64,000 bases of DNA, taken from assembly GCA_031472005.1 (NCBI GenBank), contig PZJY01000001.1, positions 2,232,001 through 2,296,000 of the forward strand. The letters are read 5' to 3'. The stretch comes from Tetracladium setigerum (Eukaryota; Ascomycota; Leotiomycetes; Helotiales). The notes beneath the pieces were generated by a model. It worked only from the letters and a program-made list of their open reading frames with translations, did not search any database and was not told the DNA's origin. This document shows, piece by piece, positions 23,620 to 35,552 of this stretch. Within the stretch, counting starts at the first letter, position 1. Each line of letters begins with the position of its first letter. The position numbers were made by a program, and so were the translations under genes.

Positions 23620-25861
23620 ATGGTGGGCTCTTCGAGACAGCGTTCAACGGCCTCGTCAATTGTTCAAAATCCGTTTCAAGATACCCAAGGATCTAGCAGG
23701 AACAGTATCTCAGAGCGTTCGACACACCAATATCGTCGATCAGATTCTCACGATACTCGAGGCTCTATTTCAATTGATCGTCAAGGTGTATCAGACTCCA
23801 TTGAGCAAGGTGGAATTGGAGCCGCCCCTTTTCCACGATCACCAGGCGCCGTTCATACTCGAGACTCATCGTCTTCGAGTCTTCGTCGTCAGCAACAATC
23901 TCGGTACATACCACCACGTAGTCGATACAGCGATGATGAGATACAGCAAGCCCCTTCGATAAATCCTTCACTACAGGGTGCACCATTCAGCAAACCATGG
24001 CTTGACAAACACACTTCTCTCGGCGATGAGTCTACTGCATCAAGTCTCTCTACCAGACGTCCTCTTCCCGAACCATTAGATCGCTCGCCTAAGACAGTGA
24101 AATCTGGAGGAAGATGGATTCTGTTCACCAAATGGGTTTTCATAATTCTCTTGTTGTCTGCAAAGTGAGTTAGGCCTTTCAGCTCGTTTGCCAGGAATCT
24201 TCGCTCACACTCGCTCATAGTGGCTTCTTCATATTTGCAACTTGGTGGTGGCCAAAGTACTACTATGTCTTCCTACCATTGATAACTATTACAGTCGCCC
24301 TCAACGTGATCATGGTCTTCTCCATTATCTTTCACCTCTTGTTTCGGTTGGTGGTTCCTGAGGCCAAGTTCATTCCAGAGGAGCCAGAAAGTATGGTATT
24401 ATTGCTGCCATGTTACAACGAAACGCGAGAGGAGCTGGTCAAGTCTCTTGACTCACTCGTGGGTCAAGTCGGCATTGAGGAGAACAAAAAAGCCATCATG
24501 ATCATTTGCGATGGAAAGGCACGTGGTCCTGGGATGGAAAAGACTACTGGTGAATATCTCTTGGAAGACATTTTGACTTTCCCCTCAACAAGAGAATACA
24601 TCACAGCGGCATACACATCCTGGGACCATACCGAGATGGATGCTGTGGTTCAAACGGGAACTTATGGTGGGATCCCATATATGTGTATTGTCAAAGAAGC
24701 GAACCGCGGAAAGCGGGACAGCCTCATTCTCATTCGGTCGTTTCTTTACAACTTCAACATCCGAGAGACGCGACCCGCAGTCATTCAATCCGATTACTTC
24801 TTTGCGACCAAGGTTGCCTTTCTCCGCGATGCTGGGTTTAACAAAGTCGATCTTCTCATTGGCATGGATGCGGACACCTTCTTCGAGCCACCTTGTGTCG
24901 CTGAGCTTATCAAACAATCGCACTACAAGCACACCATCGGGGTCTGTGGTTATGTTGCGGTCGATTTTGGATCCACATCTTGGTCGCTCTGGCGACTCTA
25001 TCAGAATGCCGAATACACTATCTCTCAATGCTTGCGCCGCCTTCATCAATCTATCGCGACGCACAAAGTATCCTGCCTTCCCGGGTGCTGTCAGCTTCTC
25101 AAAGTCTGCGAAACTACTTGCGGTGATCGCATCCTGTTGGAACTTTTCGGCTATCATCCTACCGCAAAGGACCATTTACTCAAGCAGATCCGAGCAACGG
25201 CTAGCGAGGACCGTAATCACGTTTGCTTGATGCTCTCTGCGTTTCCCAAGGCTCGAACCCGCCAGGCACTCAAAGCTAGGGCATACACTGATGTTCCACA
25301 TTCTTGGTCTGTGTTCCTCTCGCAGCGAAGACGCTGGTCTCTTGGGGCAACGAGTAATGATCTGCTACTCGTGTTTGCACCTGGAATTCTCTTGTTTGAA
25401 CGAATTCTTGCAATTGCGAATGTCATTACATGGGTTCTGAACTTCTTCATCATTGCCTGTATTGCAAGCTTCATCAAGGCATGCACTTGTAAGTATACCC
25501 TTCCCCGTTTGGTTGCGCAGTGCACTAACACCATTCTTCAGTCGTGCACTACTCTCTGATTCTCGCTTTTGTCTCTGTGATGCTCGTACCAGTAACCTAC
25601 TACATCGCGATCGTTATTTGGCATCCACGCGGAGCTCGAGAGAAACTTCAGTATCTCGCCGGCCTCGCAATGTACATTTTCCTGGGCCCTTTCTTGAACA
25701 TTACCGTACTTTTATTCGCGTTGAGGGGTATTGATAATTTTGCATGGGGAAAGACGAGGAAAGTTGTTGAGACTAAGGAGGTTGGTGGGAACGAAACGCC
25801 AGTAGTCGATGAGAAGTCCTCTCGCAAACTGACGAAGCCCCAGCCGGTCTTCTCCTCATGA
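23620..25861 (+). CDS. Chitin synthase, small ChsD/class VI-like
   Basis: Three exons (23620-24164, 24221-25488, 25542-25861) give 710 residues. A Ser/Arg-rich cytosolic N-terminus of ~160 residues is followed by two membrane segments, then the GT2 domain. It has LLPCYNETREELVKSLDSL, ANRGKRDSL, GMDADTFFEP, LPGCCQL, SEDRN and QRRRWSLGA, which cover the UDP-binding, DxD-like, ED and Q-x-x-R-W sites of chitin synthases. A cluster of C-terminal membrane helices closes the protein. Most chitin synthase classes are 900-1900 residues; the short length and the SLGA variant suggest the ChsD/class VI group, although classification by eye is tentative. The enzyme polymerises UDP-GlcNAc across the plasma membrane. 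Its neighbours include two chitin deacetylases and a nucleotide-sugar dehydrogenase. Confidence 0.9.
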
Positions 25862-26859
25862 TGATGAAGTGGTGTGGAGGCCTGAGCCAAGCTTATAATA
25901 TTCATTGTTTTAGACGACTGGCTTGAGCAAAGATTGATATTTCAACGGGACGTGTTTCAATCTCTAGTTATCATATATTTAATTCGGGTTACATTAGGGA
26001 CCAAAAATTGATTACGATGTTATGATTTACTTTCTGTTGCAGAATCTGCAGTGACTTCACATTCTATCAAGAAGAGAGTTCGCATTATCGACATGCAATT
26101 TCCCGTAGAGCTACCCCGCCGCCATGCTATTAGATAAAGCTTCATGTGGAACAAGAAATGCCACAAGGGATTTCGATAAGATCAAGCTTCGCCGTTGCCG
26201 TCAAACAAGAGATGCCATGAAGGAATTCCGATCAGATAAAATCAGGCGGCTAGCCCCTGACCCTGAAAAAGCCAAGCTATGATGCGATGTGTCACAGGTT
26301 TTGTGGGATTCGCTAAAGCCCCTGGACCAGCAACATCTGGGGTACATAAGATTTACAAAAATACAATAGCCGTCAACGATTTTGCCCCATAGGGCAATGT
26401 ACGGACACGAGGTTAGACCGCTCTCTTGCTCACCACACCCCGCCGAGTAGCTATGTATGCAGGGGGCAGGGGCAGGGGCAGGGGAGATCGCGGAGGTTTT
26501 TCCGGCAGCATGCATCTTCATGCAATGCATCTAAATATTGAATTTTATTTTGTTTTGACAAGGGCACCACCCATCCACAGCTCGCCACAGATTTCTCTTC
26601 TTCGAGCCTCGTGAAGTTCGTAATACCGGTATTCATGGCAGGTATTGCATGAGCTGACAAGTGGTGTGGTGGTAAGCATTGGACAAGTGTCATGGCATTC
26701 TTCGTCTTGTTTACTTTCTCTTGGCGTCACGGCGCGCAGCTCAAGCTCCCCACCAGCTGTCAACTTTTTTTTAAACCTCAGAGGATATACTACTAGGAGG
26801 CGGAAGTCAATTTTGAAGTTGTCTCAACTATCTCCAAGCTAGCATCTACCGTCGCCGCC
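25862..26859. other. Spacer upstream of first chitin deacetylase
   Basis: This 1-kb stretch has no gene. It contains a G-quadruplex-type motif (26462-26484) and an imperfect direct repeat of about 43 nt (26151-26193 and 26205-26249). Confidence 0.55.
26462..26484 (+). other. G-quadruplex-type motif
   Basis: Four G tracts of 5, 4, 4 and 4 bases are separated by CA dinucleotides. The motif lies about 375 bp upstream of the chitin deacetylase start, on the coding strand. Its short loops would favour a stable quadruplex; function is unknown. Confidence 0.7.
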
Positions 26860-28460
26860 ATGTCTAAACTGACTCTATCGTTTTTGCTTCTCTGCTCCCC
26901 AATTGCATTTGTTGCTGCCCATGGAATTGGTCCTGGGTTCTTAGGAAGTATCGAAGCTGTGAGAGCTCTTGCACCAAGACTCCCTCCACAACATGCTCCG
27001 CGAACCAACAATTTCCAAGATTCTTTTGAGACAGAGGAAACCATTTTCCCTGGTACCTTATTGACAGCGCGCGCTGAGAAAAATCTAAAATTGAATTGCG
27101 GAGCCGTCAATGGGTCTTGTCCGGCTGGATACTGGTTCGTTTCTCTCAGAAATCATTGTTTACATGAAAGTTACTGATGAGAATCCAGTTGTTCAATTGG
27201 AGGTTGGTGGTAAGAATCATTTCCTTCTTGAGTTTGAGAACGTCCCTTGTTAAATTTCATGGCAGTGGAAAAGACTTTCATTATTGCTCGGGTCCAGCCT
27301 GCCAACTTAGCTATGGTGAAAAGTGCGACGGAAACATACCTCCCAATGGAACAAACACTCGAGATATCCCACGTCCACACATCGGTAATGTCAGTTATGG
27401 AGGTGGTGGAGTCTACACTTGCACAAACAAGAATCATGTAGCTCTCACATTTGATGACGGACCATACATTTACACCACTGAAATCCTTGATCTCCTCGCG
27501 GAATACAACGCCAAAGCTACCTTCTTCATTACAGGCAATAACATGGGCAAAGGTGCCATAGATAACGAATCTACCGGATATCCGCAAATCATCCAGCGCA
27601 TGCATCGTGAAGGCCATCAGATCGCTTCGCATACCTGGACACACCAGAATCTCAGCGATGTGACAAAGGATCAGCGAGAAAACCAGATGTACTACAATGA
27701 GATGGCAATTCGCAATATTCTGGGCTTCATTCCGACCTACATGCGACCCCCATACTCCCAAGCCAACAAAGATGTGCAAGATATGCTTTCAGACATGGGC
27801 TATCATATCACGTATTACAACATCATCAGTGATGGTGGGTGACCTCCAAATTTCCCTACATTCTCTTCTCAAGTAGAACTCACCAAAGCCCCCTCACAGA
27901 TTACAACAACAACAGTCCCGAATTGATTCAGAACTCCAAAGATGAAATAAACACACAATTTGCAACTGTTAATGTCACAGCCGGCTACCCAGCAAATTTT
28001 ATTGAGATCGCACACGGTAAGTTCCTTGGTTGCGCGGACTGAGAGAGAGCGGGACTGAGAGTATGGTGGTCATAGATATCCATGAGCAGACTGCTCGAAA
28101 TCTGACGAGATGGACACTCGATCGCATGAAGGAGCTTGGTTTCGGAACTTCAATCACGGTAGGAGAATGTTTAAATGATCCGAAGGAAAATTGGTATCGT
28201 GAGGCTGGAGGTGCGCCTCCGGATGCGGCAGTTTCGCGCACTTTGGTGAGCTCCCTCCCTCCTTCTCTCTCGCAGATATCTTTAGAACTTGGGATTAATG
28301 AGACAATGAACAGGCAAATATTAGTCCTACGGCTATTCCAAGCAGTGGGCCCAGTACTAAATCGTCGTCAAGTTTTGCGGCAGCTACTCCGATGAGCGTG
28401 GATACTAGATTTGGCATGCTGGGATTGGGTGTTGCGGCAGCAGGCGTTCTTTTGGGCTGA
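26860..28460 (+). CDS. Chitin deacetylase (CE4) with N-terminal chitin-binding module, probably GPI-anchored
   Basis: Six exons (26860-27134, 27189-27209, 27266-27834, 27900-28016, 28076-28245, 28314-28460) give 432 residues. A signal peptide (LTLSFLLLCSPIAFVAA) is followed by a Cys-rich chitin-binding-like module; a 21-nt exon supplies its CCSIGGW core. The NodB/CE4 domain has the metal and catalytic motifs ALTFDDGPY and HQIASHTWTH, plus MRPPY. A Ser/Thr/Pro-rich tail ending in a hydrophobic stretch (FGMLGLGVAAAGVLLG) is typical of a GPI signal. The enzyme removes acetyl groups from chitin to give chitosan at the cell surface. It lies directly downstream of chitin synthase and converges on a second deacetylase, 348 bp away. 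The N-terminal 60 residues after the signal look like a propeptide. Confidence 0.92.
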
Positions 28461-28808
28461 TCTAGGAGATGGAAAGGATTGGAATTTAAATTTTTATGTT
28501 AGATAATGTTAATGACATGTGCTTTCTTGCAAACTTTCATAAGACTGTAGGTGTTAAAGTTCTATGAGGTGTTGTTATTACTTGCGCGGTGGGGCAGAAT
28601 TAGCGAAGAAACAAAAGAGTCGAGAAGATTGTTTGGTTTTTAGAATCATAATCGCATTATCATTATTAGGAAAGAAAAAAGATCCACAAGTCTCATCAAT
28701 TGATCGCAAATTTCCAAGTTCGTCATCTGCCAAAAAGAAAATCCTTGCCGCCAACTGTTGCCTCAGCCCGATTACAATCCGACTCCCTACAACGCGACGT
28801 GAAGCACT
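28461..28808. other. Convergent 3' spacer between two deacetylase genes
   Basis: This 348-bp spacer between stop codons holds no gene. The short open frame at 28564 has no features. Confidence 0.5.
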
Positions 28809-30798
28809 TCATGTACAAATTCCGAAAGCCACTTGACATCCGGTTCCGCAGTACGTAGTTCCAGTTCCGCAAAAGTTGTATTTTGAACAGCAAGTACCGA
28901 ATGTTGAGCCCGTACAAGTAATGCCGTTTCCACAGGATCCATCAGTACTTGCTCTTGGTGTTGCTGAAGGATTTGCACTGCCACACAGGTTATTAAATTT
29001 CCTTCGGGATATTTGAGAATGACAAGTTAGATGGAGAGAAACTCACGGGCTACAAGTGCCAAAACTAGGTTGGCAGAATGAACCGCAGTGGTCTACGCTG
29101 CTGCCGCAGTATCCATATCGCGAACAACAGTTTCCATATTTTGAGCCTTGACAGGTTATGCCAGTGCCGCAACGCCCGGTAGTACTAATCGTCAAAGTAC
29201 CCGAAGGGGAAGTCGCTGATGTTGTTGATGAAGACGAAGCAACTGTTGTCAACGATTTGGTTGTTGTCGGAACGATTACTGACGTTGACCTCGAACTTGT
29301 CGAACTAGATGCCAAGGTGCTTGACTGCGAAGGGGTGATAGTCGAAGACGCACTGTACAATTTCAATTAATCTCCTATTAATCTCCTGCAATCGCAGTAG
29401 ACCACAGTTGAATAGACTTACACAACGCAACTACCAAAAGCTTCTTGGCATCCAATACCGCAATAATCAGTGGATGAGCCACAGAAATTATACCTCGAAC
29501 AACAATTTCCGAATGTGGATCCTTGACAAGTGATCCCACTCGAACAATTTCCTGCCGTGCTAACAACCAGTGGAGGGGGTGTACCGCAGGTGACTGCAGA
29601 GCCCGCGGATCGATACCAATTCGCAGGTGGGTCACCAAGACAAGTTCCGACAGTAACAGATGTACCATAGCCATTTGTTGCCATTGTGTCAAGCATGAAC
29701 TTGGTGAGATTGTAGACTGTCTGATAATGAGTGTCATGACTGAGCACAAGTCCGCTACTTGGATGTGGGTTGATGTAGTTCGTGAAGTAATTCTTCGAGT
29801 TCTGGATCATGGACACATCATCGTTGGCATAATCGAATGTATCGAGATCATAATAGATCACATGGTAGCCAAGGCTTCCAAGTCTGCTGAAGCAAGCGGC
29901 ATTGCAATCGACATATGGTGGTCTGAAATAAGTAGGTACCAGGCCCAGTATGTTACGGAGGGCCATTTCATTGTAAACAAGTTGATTTTGGAAGTCGGCC
30001 GCTGCGAGAGTATTCAAATTTTGATGAGTCCATGTATGGCTGGCAATTTGATGGCCAGCAGCGTACATGCGCTGAAGAAAGTCAATTTGGAGTATGCCAA
30101 GGTAGATGGAAACAACAGACCTTGATAATATTTGGGTAGTTAGTAGCACACCCGTCGATTGATCCTTTCCCAAGATTGTTTCCGGCTGAGACCATGGTTA
30201 GCTCAAAATATTTTGGGAAGGCAACATGACCTACTGATGAAGAATGTTGCTTTGGCATTGTACTGATCGAGCAGGTCCAGGATAGCTTCGGTGTATGAGA
30301 AAGGCCCATCGTCGAATGTCAAGGCGAAAACATTTGGACGTGTGCAGGAATTAATTCTTGATCCGTAGGGAACACCTCCCACTTGCGGCCTGGCAAGGCT
30401 AGCAGTTGAGGCTCCAGCTGGAACAGTATTTGCATCACAAGCGGGACCATAGAGAAACTGGCAATCAGGTCCGGAGCAGTAGTTTGGTCCCTGGCCGCAA
30501 AACCTAAAAGAATAATGTCGTCAGTAACTGTCATCTTGACGCAAAGGCTTTACTCAGCTCACCCTCCTGAAGAACAGCAGAATCCGGCAGCACAGCTTCC
30601 AATCCCAGGTCCACAGTTTGCTCTTTTGACATGTTGGTTGACGTTCGGCAATGCTTTGGAACTGGCAAGTATGTTACGTGATCGAAGTTGTTCTGCGAAA
30701 TGTCTCCCGCCAACGAGTTTTGGATATCCATTACTGGCATCGTCGTGGGCAAAAGCCACACAGGCTAAAGACAACCAGGCAAAGAATACTGGTAACAT
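28809..30798 (-). CDS. Secreted chitin deacetylase (CE4) with four chitin-binding (CBM18-like) modules
   Basis: Six exons (30798-30563, 30503-30235, 30185-30121, 30071-29422, 29352-29047, 28977-28809) give 564 residues with closing phases. In order it has a signal peptide (MLPVFFAWLSLACVAFA), an N-terminal Cys-rich module (SCAAGFCCSSGG), and a CE4 domain with ALTFDDGPF, HQIASHTWTH and FRPPY. Three C-terminal hevein-like modules follow, each with GITCxGSxxGxCCSxYxxCG and ending xAFGSC or similar. A Ser/Thr-rich linker precedes the second of these. No membrane tail is seen, so it is likely secreted and retained on the wall by chitin binding. It is paired tail to tail with a deacetylase that instead carries a GPI-type tail, giving one anchored and one diffusible enzyme. 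The start is fixed by the signal peptide. Confidence 0.92.
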
Positions 30799-32246
30799 TG
30801 CTACACGTGATAAATCTGGAGATGGTGAAAGGTTGAAACAGAAGAAGTGAGCATGCAGGTCGGAAGTCGAACAAAAGAGAAAACAGATGAACACCCTGGG
30901 ACTACCAGAAATCGTGCAACGCAGTCAGATCACGACTTCTTCATTTACTCAAATAGATTGGACAGACATGTTGCACCACCGAGATCTCACGTTTGCGTAC
31001 TGTTTTCTTCAATTCTCAACTCGCCAAGGTAACTTGGCCAAGACAGCTGGGAATGGAAGTCAAGTTAACTACCTCCGTATTGAGAAAACAAAACATAAAA
31101 ATAATCAGGCATGCATGGAACCCAATCCGAGACATGTGAGATGATGAAATCCCCATGAAATGCCCACAAAACGCTTCGTGTATGTGCAAAAATTTGCAGA
31201 TAGTCTACGTGGACTTCTATCCGACTATCAATCCCCATTTTCAGCTGGAACTCGTGAGTCCACCTTGACAAAGTTGAGAACATCGCTCGGAAAATGCGGC
31301 AGCCAAACAATTGTAGCGAGTAATATAGGCCAGCAAACTCTTTTGATCCAAAGATAGACAGTGGTGCTTTTCAACACGTGCAGGAGACTTCCACACGGGG
31401 GCGTATCATCATGATTTAAGGCTCTCTTGCCCTTGATTGATACGAGGACGTTGTGTCCAAGGCGTGCTGATGCCAAGAGCTCCAAGAGAAAACTATTGAA
31501 TGCAAGCTTCCACCGTAAGGAAATAAGAGATCCTTGAGGGATATGCAAATCTTGTTAAGCATCTTGAAAAAACAAACATGATATGAATATCTACCTATAC
31601 TGCCTGTATAGTGATAGTGGTGACGTCGGAAAATAAACACAGCATGGCGGGGTAGCTGTGCCTGTACTGTGCATAAACTCCAAATATTTTACGTAAATCT
31701 GCCGGAATGTTTTTTGAACAGTGTAGCAGGTAGTCTTAATGAAGCAAATTCCCCGTCTGCCCGTTTAAATTGTACCGTGTTTACTCATTTCTACAGACAC
31801 ACCCCTCTCCTGATTGATGCAGTCATGCTTCGCTTAAGGCCATGCGCGATACATGTTGCATGCAACCCACGCTCGCGAGATAACCCCACTTTGTGACAAC
31901 AGGATTTGAATCACCGCTTAGTAGGAATGTGCAGGTTTACAAAGTCCCTGGCATGCTCCGTTGACTTGCTTCGACTTTCTTGCTGACTGAGACCGGAAAG
32001 TCTGGGCACAGCCTTACCGGACAATGACAATGATGGAGCCGCGTACCTCTCACCCCTCCATAACTTCGTTGTGGAGTTGTCAACACTGTATAATTAATCC
32101 CTCAATACATTGCTTCTTTTGGAAAAATTATTATTGAGAACCGGTAGAAACCCATTCGAGTTCTTCTTACATTATCTGTGGTGTGTTTTTCGGACCTCGT
32201 TGATGCTCGTTTAACGTGGAAAACAAATCCAACCCCAGTTTCCGAA
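30799..32246. other. Divergent spacer between deacetylase and GH16 gene
   Basis: This 1.45-kb spacer carries no convincing gene. The open frames at 31065-31548 show no domain. Confidence 0.5.
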
Positions 32247-33600
32247 ATGCTTGGTCATGGCCGACGTCGAACTCCTCAATTATCCAGAGCCATCATATAC
32301 GCCATATTTTTACTATGCAAAACCATAGCGGGCCAGAAGGACAACGGTGAAAACTGCGATTGCTTTCAAACGAATGGTTCCACGTCAGCCAACTTTCTCA
32401 ACCATCGATTTTTCGACTACCGCGATGTTCCGTCAGCACTCACCTCACAACCAAACATCATAACCAAAGTATCAGATCCAAAGAATAAGATCGCTTCAAG
32501 TGATTTCTTTTCGGCTTCATCATGGACCAACGATTGGGATACACAAACGTGGAGTAACAGTGAAGTGCTGAACGATTCTAGTGCCAATGCCAATGTCCTC
32601 ATGGTATACTCCATGAGCAATGTATACATAGGTTTGTAATTTTCAATTCGTCTCCATTCTCCTTTCCTTCTACTAATATTTCTTCTCATCCAATTTATCA
32701 TCAAAATCAGAAAGCAAGAAAAGACTAACCAAGCCCACAGAGCCCAGCACCGATGCCTCATCCGACTACAAAACCTACCTCACACTACGCACCACACGCA
32801 CACCCACCTTCCAATCCGCCGCCGAAATCGACTCCGTGAAAACGAACTACCAGTATCTGTCCCTTCGCCTCCTCGCTCGCGTTACCGGCTCTCCAGGTGC
32901 CTGCGCCGGAATATTCACTTGGTACTGTCCCGGACTCTGCCGAGCCGCCTCATCCCCGGACGTCGAAGAAGCAGACATCGAGATTCTCACCTCATCGCCG
33001 AACCCCAATAATGTCCACTTCACGAACCAACCCTCCGAGTCCCCACAAGGTTATAGTTTCGACAATGCCACCACCAACCCTGAGATACCCAACGGGAGAC
33101 TCTGGACGGAGTGGAATGAATATCGCTATGATTGGACGCCGGGTATGAGTACTTGGTATGTGAATGATGAACAGGTGGCAAATATCAGTTTTCACGCGCC
33201 GGAGAGACCGTCGCAACTGATTTTAAATATGTGGAGTAATGGCGGCAGTTGGAGTGGTAATATGAGTGTGGGTGACGCAGCTTTTCTGCAAATTCAGTGG
33301 ATTGAGATTGCCTTCAATACTTCAGATGTTTCTACGAAGCGCGATGAGATGGAGGGACGGAATAAGCGAGGCTTCCTCCGGGAGACTCTACGAAGTGATA
33401 ATGGTGATGGCAGAGGTTTGGACTCACGCGCAGATGGCAAACAGGGGAGCTGCAAGGTGGTATGTAGTATTGACTCAGGCACGGTTGTAGGAACTCCTGT
33501 CGTGGTCAAGAGTGGTGGTGCGCTGGGACAGGGTGTTGAGTTATCCTTCCCGTTCCTGGCTGCAGTCTGCATACTTCTTTACACGATGTATTTGTACTAG
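32247..33600 (+). CDS. GH16 family cell-wall glycosidase/transglycosylase, membrane-tethered
   Basis: Two exons (32247-32631, 32741-33600; branch CTAAC before the acceptor) give 414 residues. I start at the ATG of MLGHGRRR because it leads directly into a signal-type hydrophobic segment (AIIYAIFLLCKTIAG); an in-frame ATG at 32178 is further upstream. The jelly-roll domain has GIFTWYC and the catalytic E-x-D-x-E as EEADIEIL, then a WTPGMSTWYV strand and LILNMWSNGGSW. The C-terminus is a hydrophobic stretch (LSFPFLAAVCILLYTMYLY) preceded by small residues, a GPI signal or tail anchor. GH16 enzymes cut or transfer beta-1,3/1,4-glucans; some fungal members link glucan to chitin. Substrate is not readable. 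It closes the amino-sugar polymer block. Confidence 0.82.
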
Positions 33601-33989
33601 AAAGTAGAAAATAATACAAAGTATTACAACTTGAAGATTTGCGAAGCCTGAGGTGAGTGTGGAAATCAACTCCATAGTTTTTGAGCCGTACTACACTGCA
33701 AAACAGATCGAAGACGAAAACTCAGCATTCCCACATTCGATACTAGGCTTCTATCATTCATACTAATAAAGAACTACAAAACGTTATGGTAAAGCTGGCA
33801 AAGCCAATAACCATCTTTCTTCAGTCACCCCTTGCAATGATATCGCTTGATATTGAATGACAATAGTACCGAATTGAATTTTGGGTTAAAATTTTCAGGA
33901 ACATGAAATCAAAATATCGATTATGAGTGTCCTATGCATTTTAAACACCAACATAACACCGACATTCAATTTAAGACATCGACTCCACA
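33601..33989. other. Convergent spacer between GH16 gene and CYP53 gene
   Basis: This AT-rich 389-bp spacer between stop codons holds no gene; nothing else is visible. Confidence 0.5.
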
Positions 33990-35552
33990 TCATGCCCTCT
34001 TCTTGATGCCCACCATACACTCCAAGGGCTTTCTCAAGAATCCCTCCCTCGTTAACAACTCCTCTTGATGCAACTCAAACTCATATCGCCTAAACGTGGT
34101 GGCCACGATTAGAGCCAGCTCCATCTCGGCAACATTCCTCCCTACGCAGCTCCTAGGTCCATAACTAAATGGAATGAAGCCGGTCTTCTGCCTCTCAGTC
34201 AATTTATTCCATCGGTCAGGATTGAATTCATCTGCGTCTTCTCCCCAGATTTCCTTTGAGTGATGCATAGTGTACGAGGGTACTGAGAGCACAGTGTAGG
34301 GCGCAAAGTGGTGGCCAAGGATATCTACACCAGGTCCGGGAGGTACCAAACGAGGCAGGCCTAGAGCAGAAGTAGAATGAATGCGCATAGTTTCCTGGAT
34401 ACAGTTGCTCAGATACTTTAGATCACGCACCATCTCAAAGGGAGGAACATCAATGCTTTCCGGAATGGCATCGTCGAGCTCTTTCTGCAGCTTCTCGATC
34501 ACACCGGGCGTCTTGCAGATCCAATAAAGAATGGCGCAGGCGGTGTTGGAGGTGGTGTCTGAGCCGGCAATAAGTTGAGTAAGGGCTTCGGCAGTGAGTT
34601 CTTCTCGACCAAGCTTGTTGCCGTTCTCATCTTTGCCTTCCATTAAACGTGCAAGGAGATCAACCCGCGTGGGATCTTGCTTGCCATCGAGACGTTGGGA
34701 GACTCGTGCTACTGCTATACCAGCGAGATTTTGTACGGCTTGTATGCCTTGGCTGAAGAACGGATCTGGGAGCCATTTGGCCCATGGCTTGAGGGGCGGG
34801 AAGCAACCCAATGTTCCGGAAACTTCACCGCGACGGTTCAATACCTCCACAGCTGGTGCGTAGGAGATTGGCCCACCGGGTACCAATTGAATTTCTGTAA
34901 TATCCTTTCCTTTAGCTAGCATACCAAAGGGTTGTCCAAATGCCAAGTCGCCAATCATGTCAAAGGCCAAGTAGTTGAACCAGTGCAAGCAGTCGAGCTC
35001 GGAGTAACCACCATGAGCATTGTCCGCGAGGGCGTCCCATTGTTTGACGAAGAGCTCGAGATTTTGGTGCATGTAGACCTCGAATTGGGAAATACTCTTG
35101 GTAGAGAAGGTATGGGAGATTGTCTTTCGCTTGCGGGTGTGTTCGGCTCGGTCTCTTGTGTTGAAAAGCCCTCGTTGAATGGAAACAAAAACATCGTAGT
35201 ATTCTCTACCAGCTGATCAGTATAGGTCAGGTAGAGCGAGGAGTCACACCTACGCTTTCAAAAAGCCATTTCCATGCCCGTATACGGCATTGATTGCCTT
35301 TTCATCTGCGATACTGACATGATCCGGTTGGATCCTGACCAGCTTTCCGTATTTCTTATGCGCTTCGTCCACGCTCAGGTATCGCTTGCCCTGCCTGGCT
35401 TGGAGCATCAGCCAAAGGTTGGAGAACTTCGCAGCCCAAGGACCAGGGACATTTCGAATAGTTGAATTGGAGGTGAGATATGGGATGATCCAAAAGAGCG
35501 CGAGGGCGATGGGGATTGTGTAGGGAGTGAGGACAAAATCAGCAATCGACAT
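33990..35552 (-). CDS. Cytochrome P450, CYP53-like (benzoate 4-monooxygenase type)
   Basis: Two exons (35552-35254, 35205-33990) separated by a 48-nt intron give 504 residues. The start is the ATG of MSIADFVLTPYTIP, which opens a membrane anchor; the frame runs on upstream but is low-complexity leader. P450 landmarks are AGSDTTSNTACA (I helix), QETMRIHS (ExxR), NPDRW, and the heme site FSYGPRSCVGRN. N-terminal segments such as KLVRIQPDHVSIAD, VYGHGNGFLK and RAEHTRKRKTISHTFS are typical of CYP53 para-hydroxylases, which convert benzoate to 4-hydroxybenzoate for the beta-ketoadipate route and for detoxification of plant phenolics. The subfamily call rests on recognition, not on a search. No partner reductase or ring-cleavage gene is adjacent. 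Confidence 0.88.

Noticed and set aside
24585..25175. 196-codon open frame on the minus strand
   Set aside because: Antisense to the chitin synthase catalytic domain; no features of its own.
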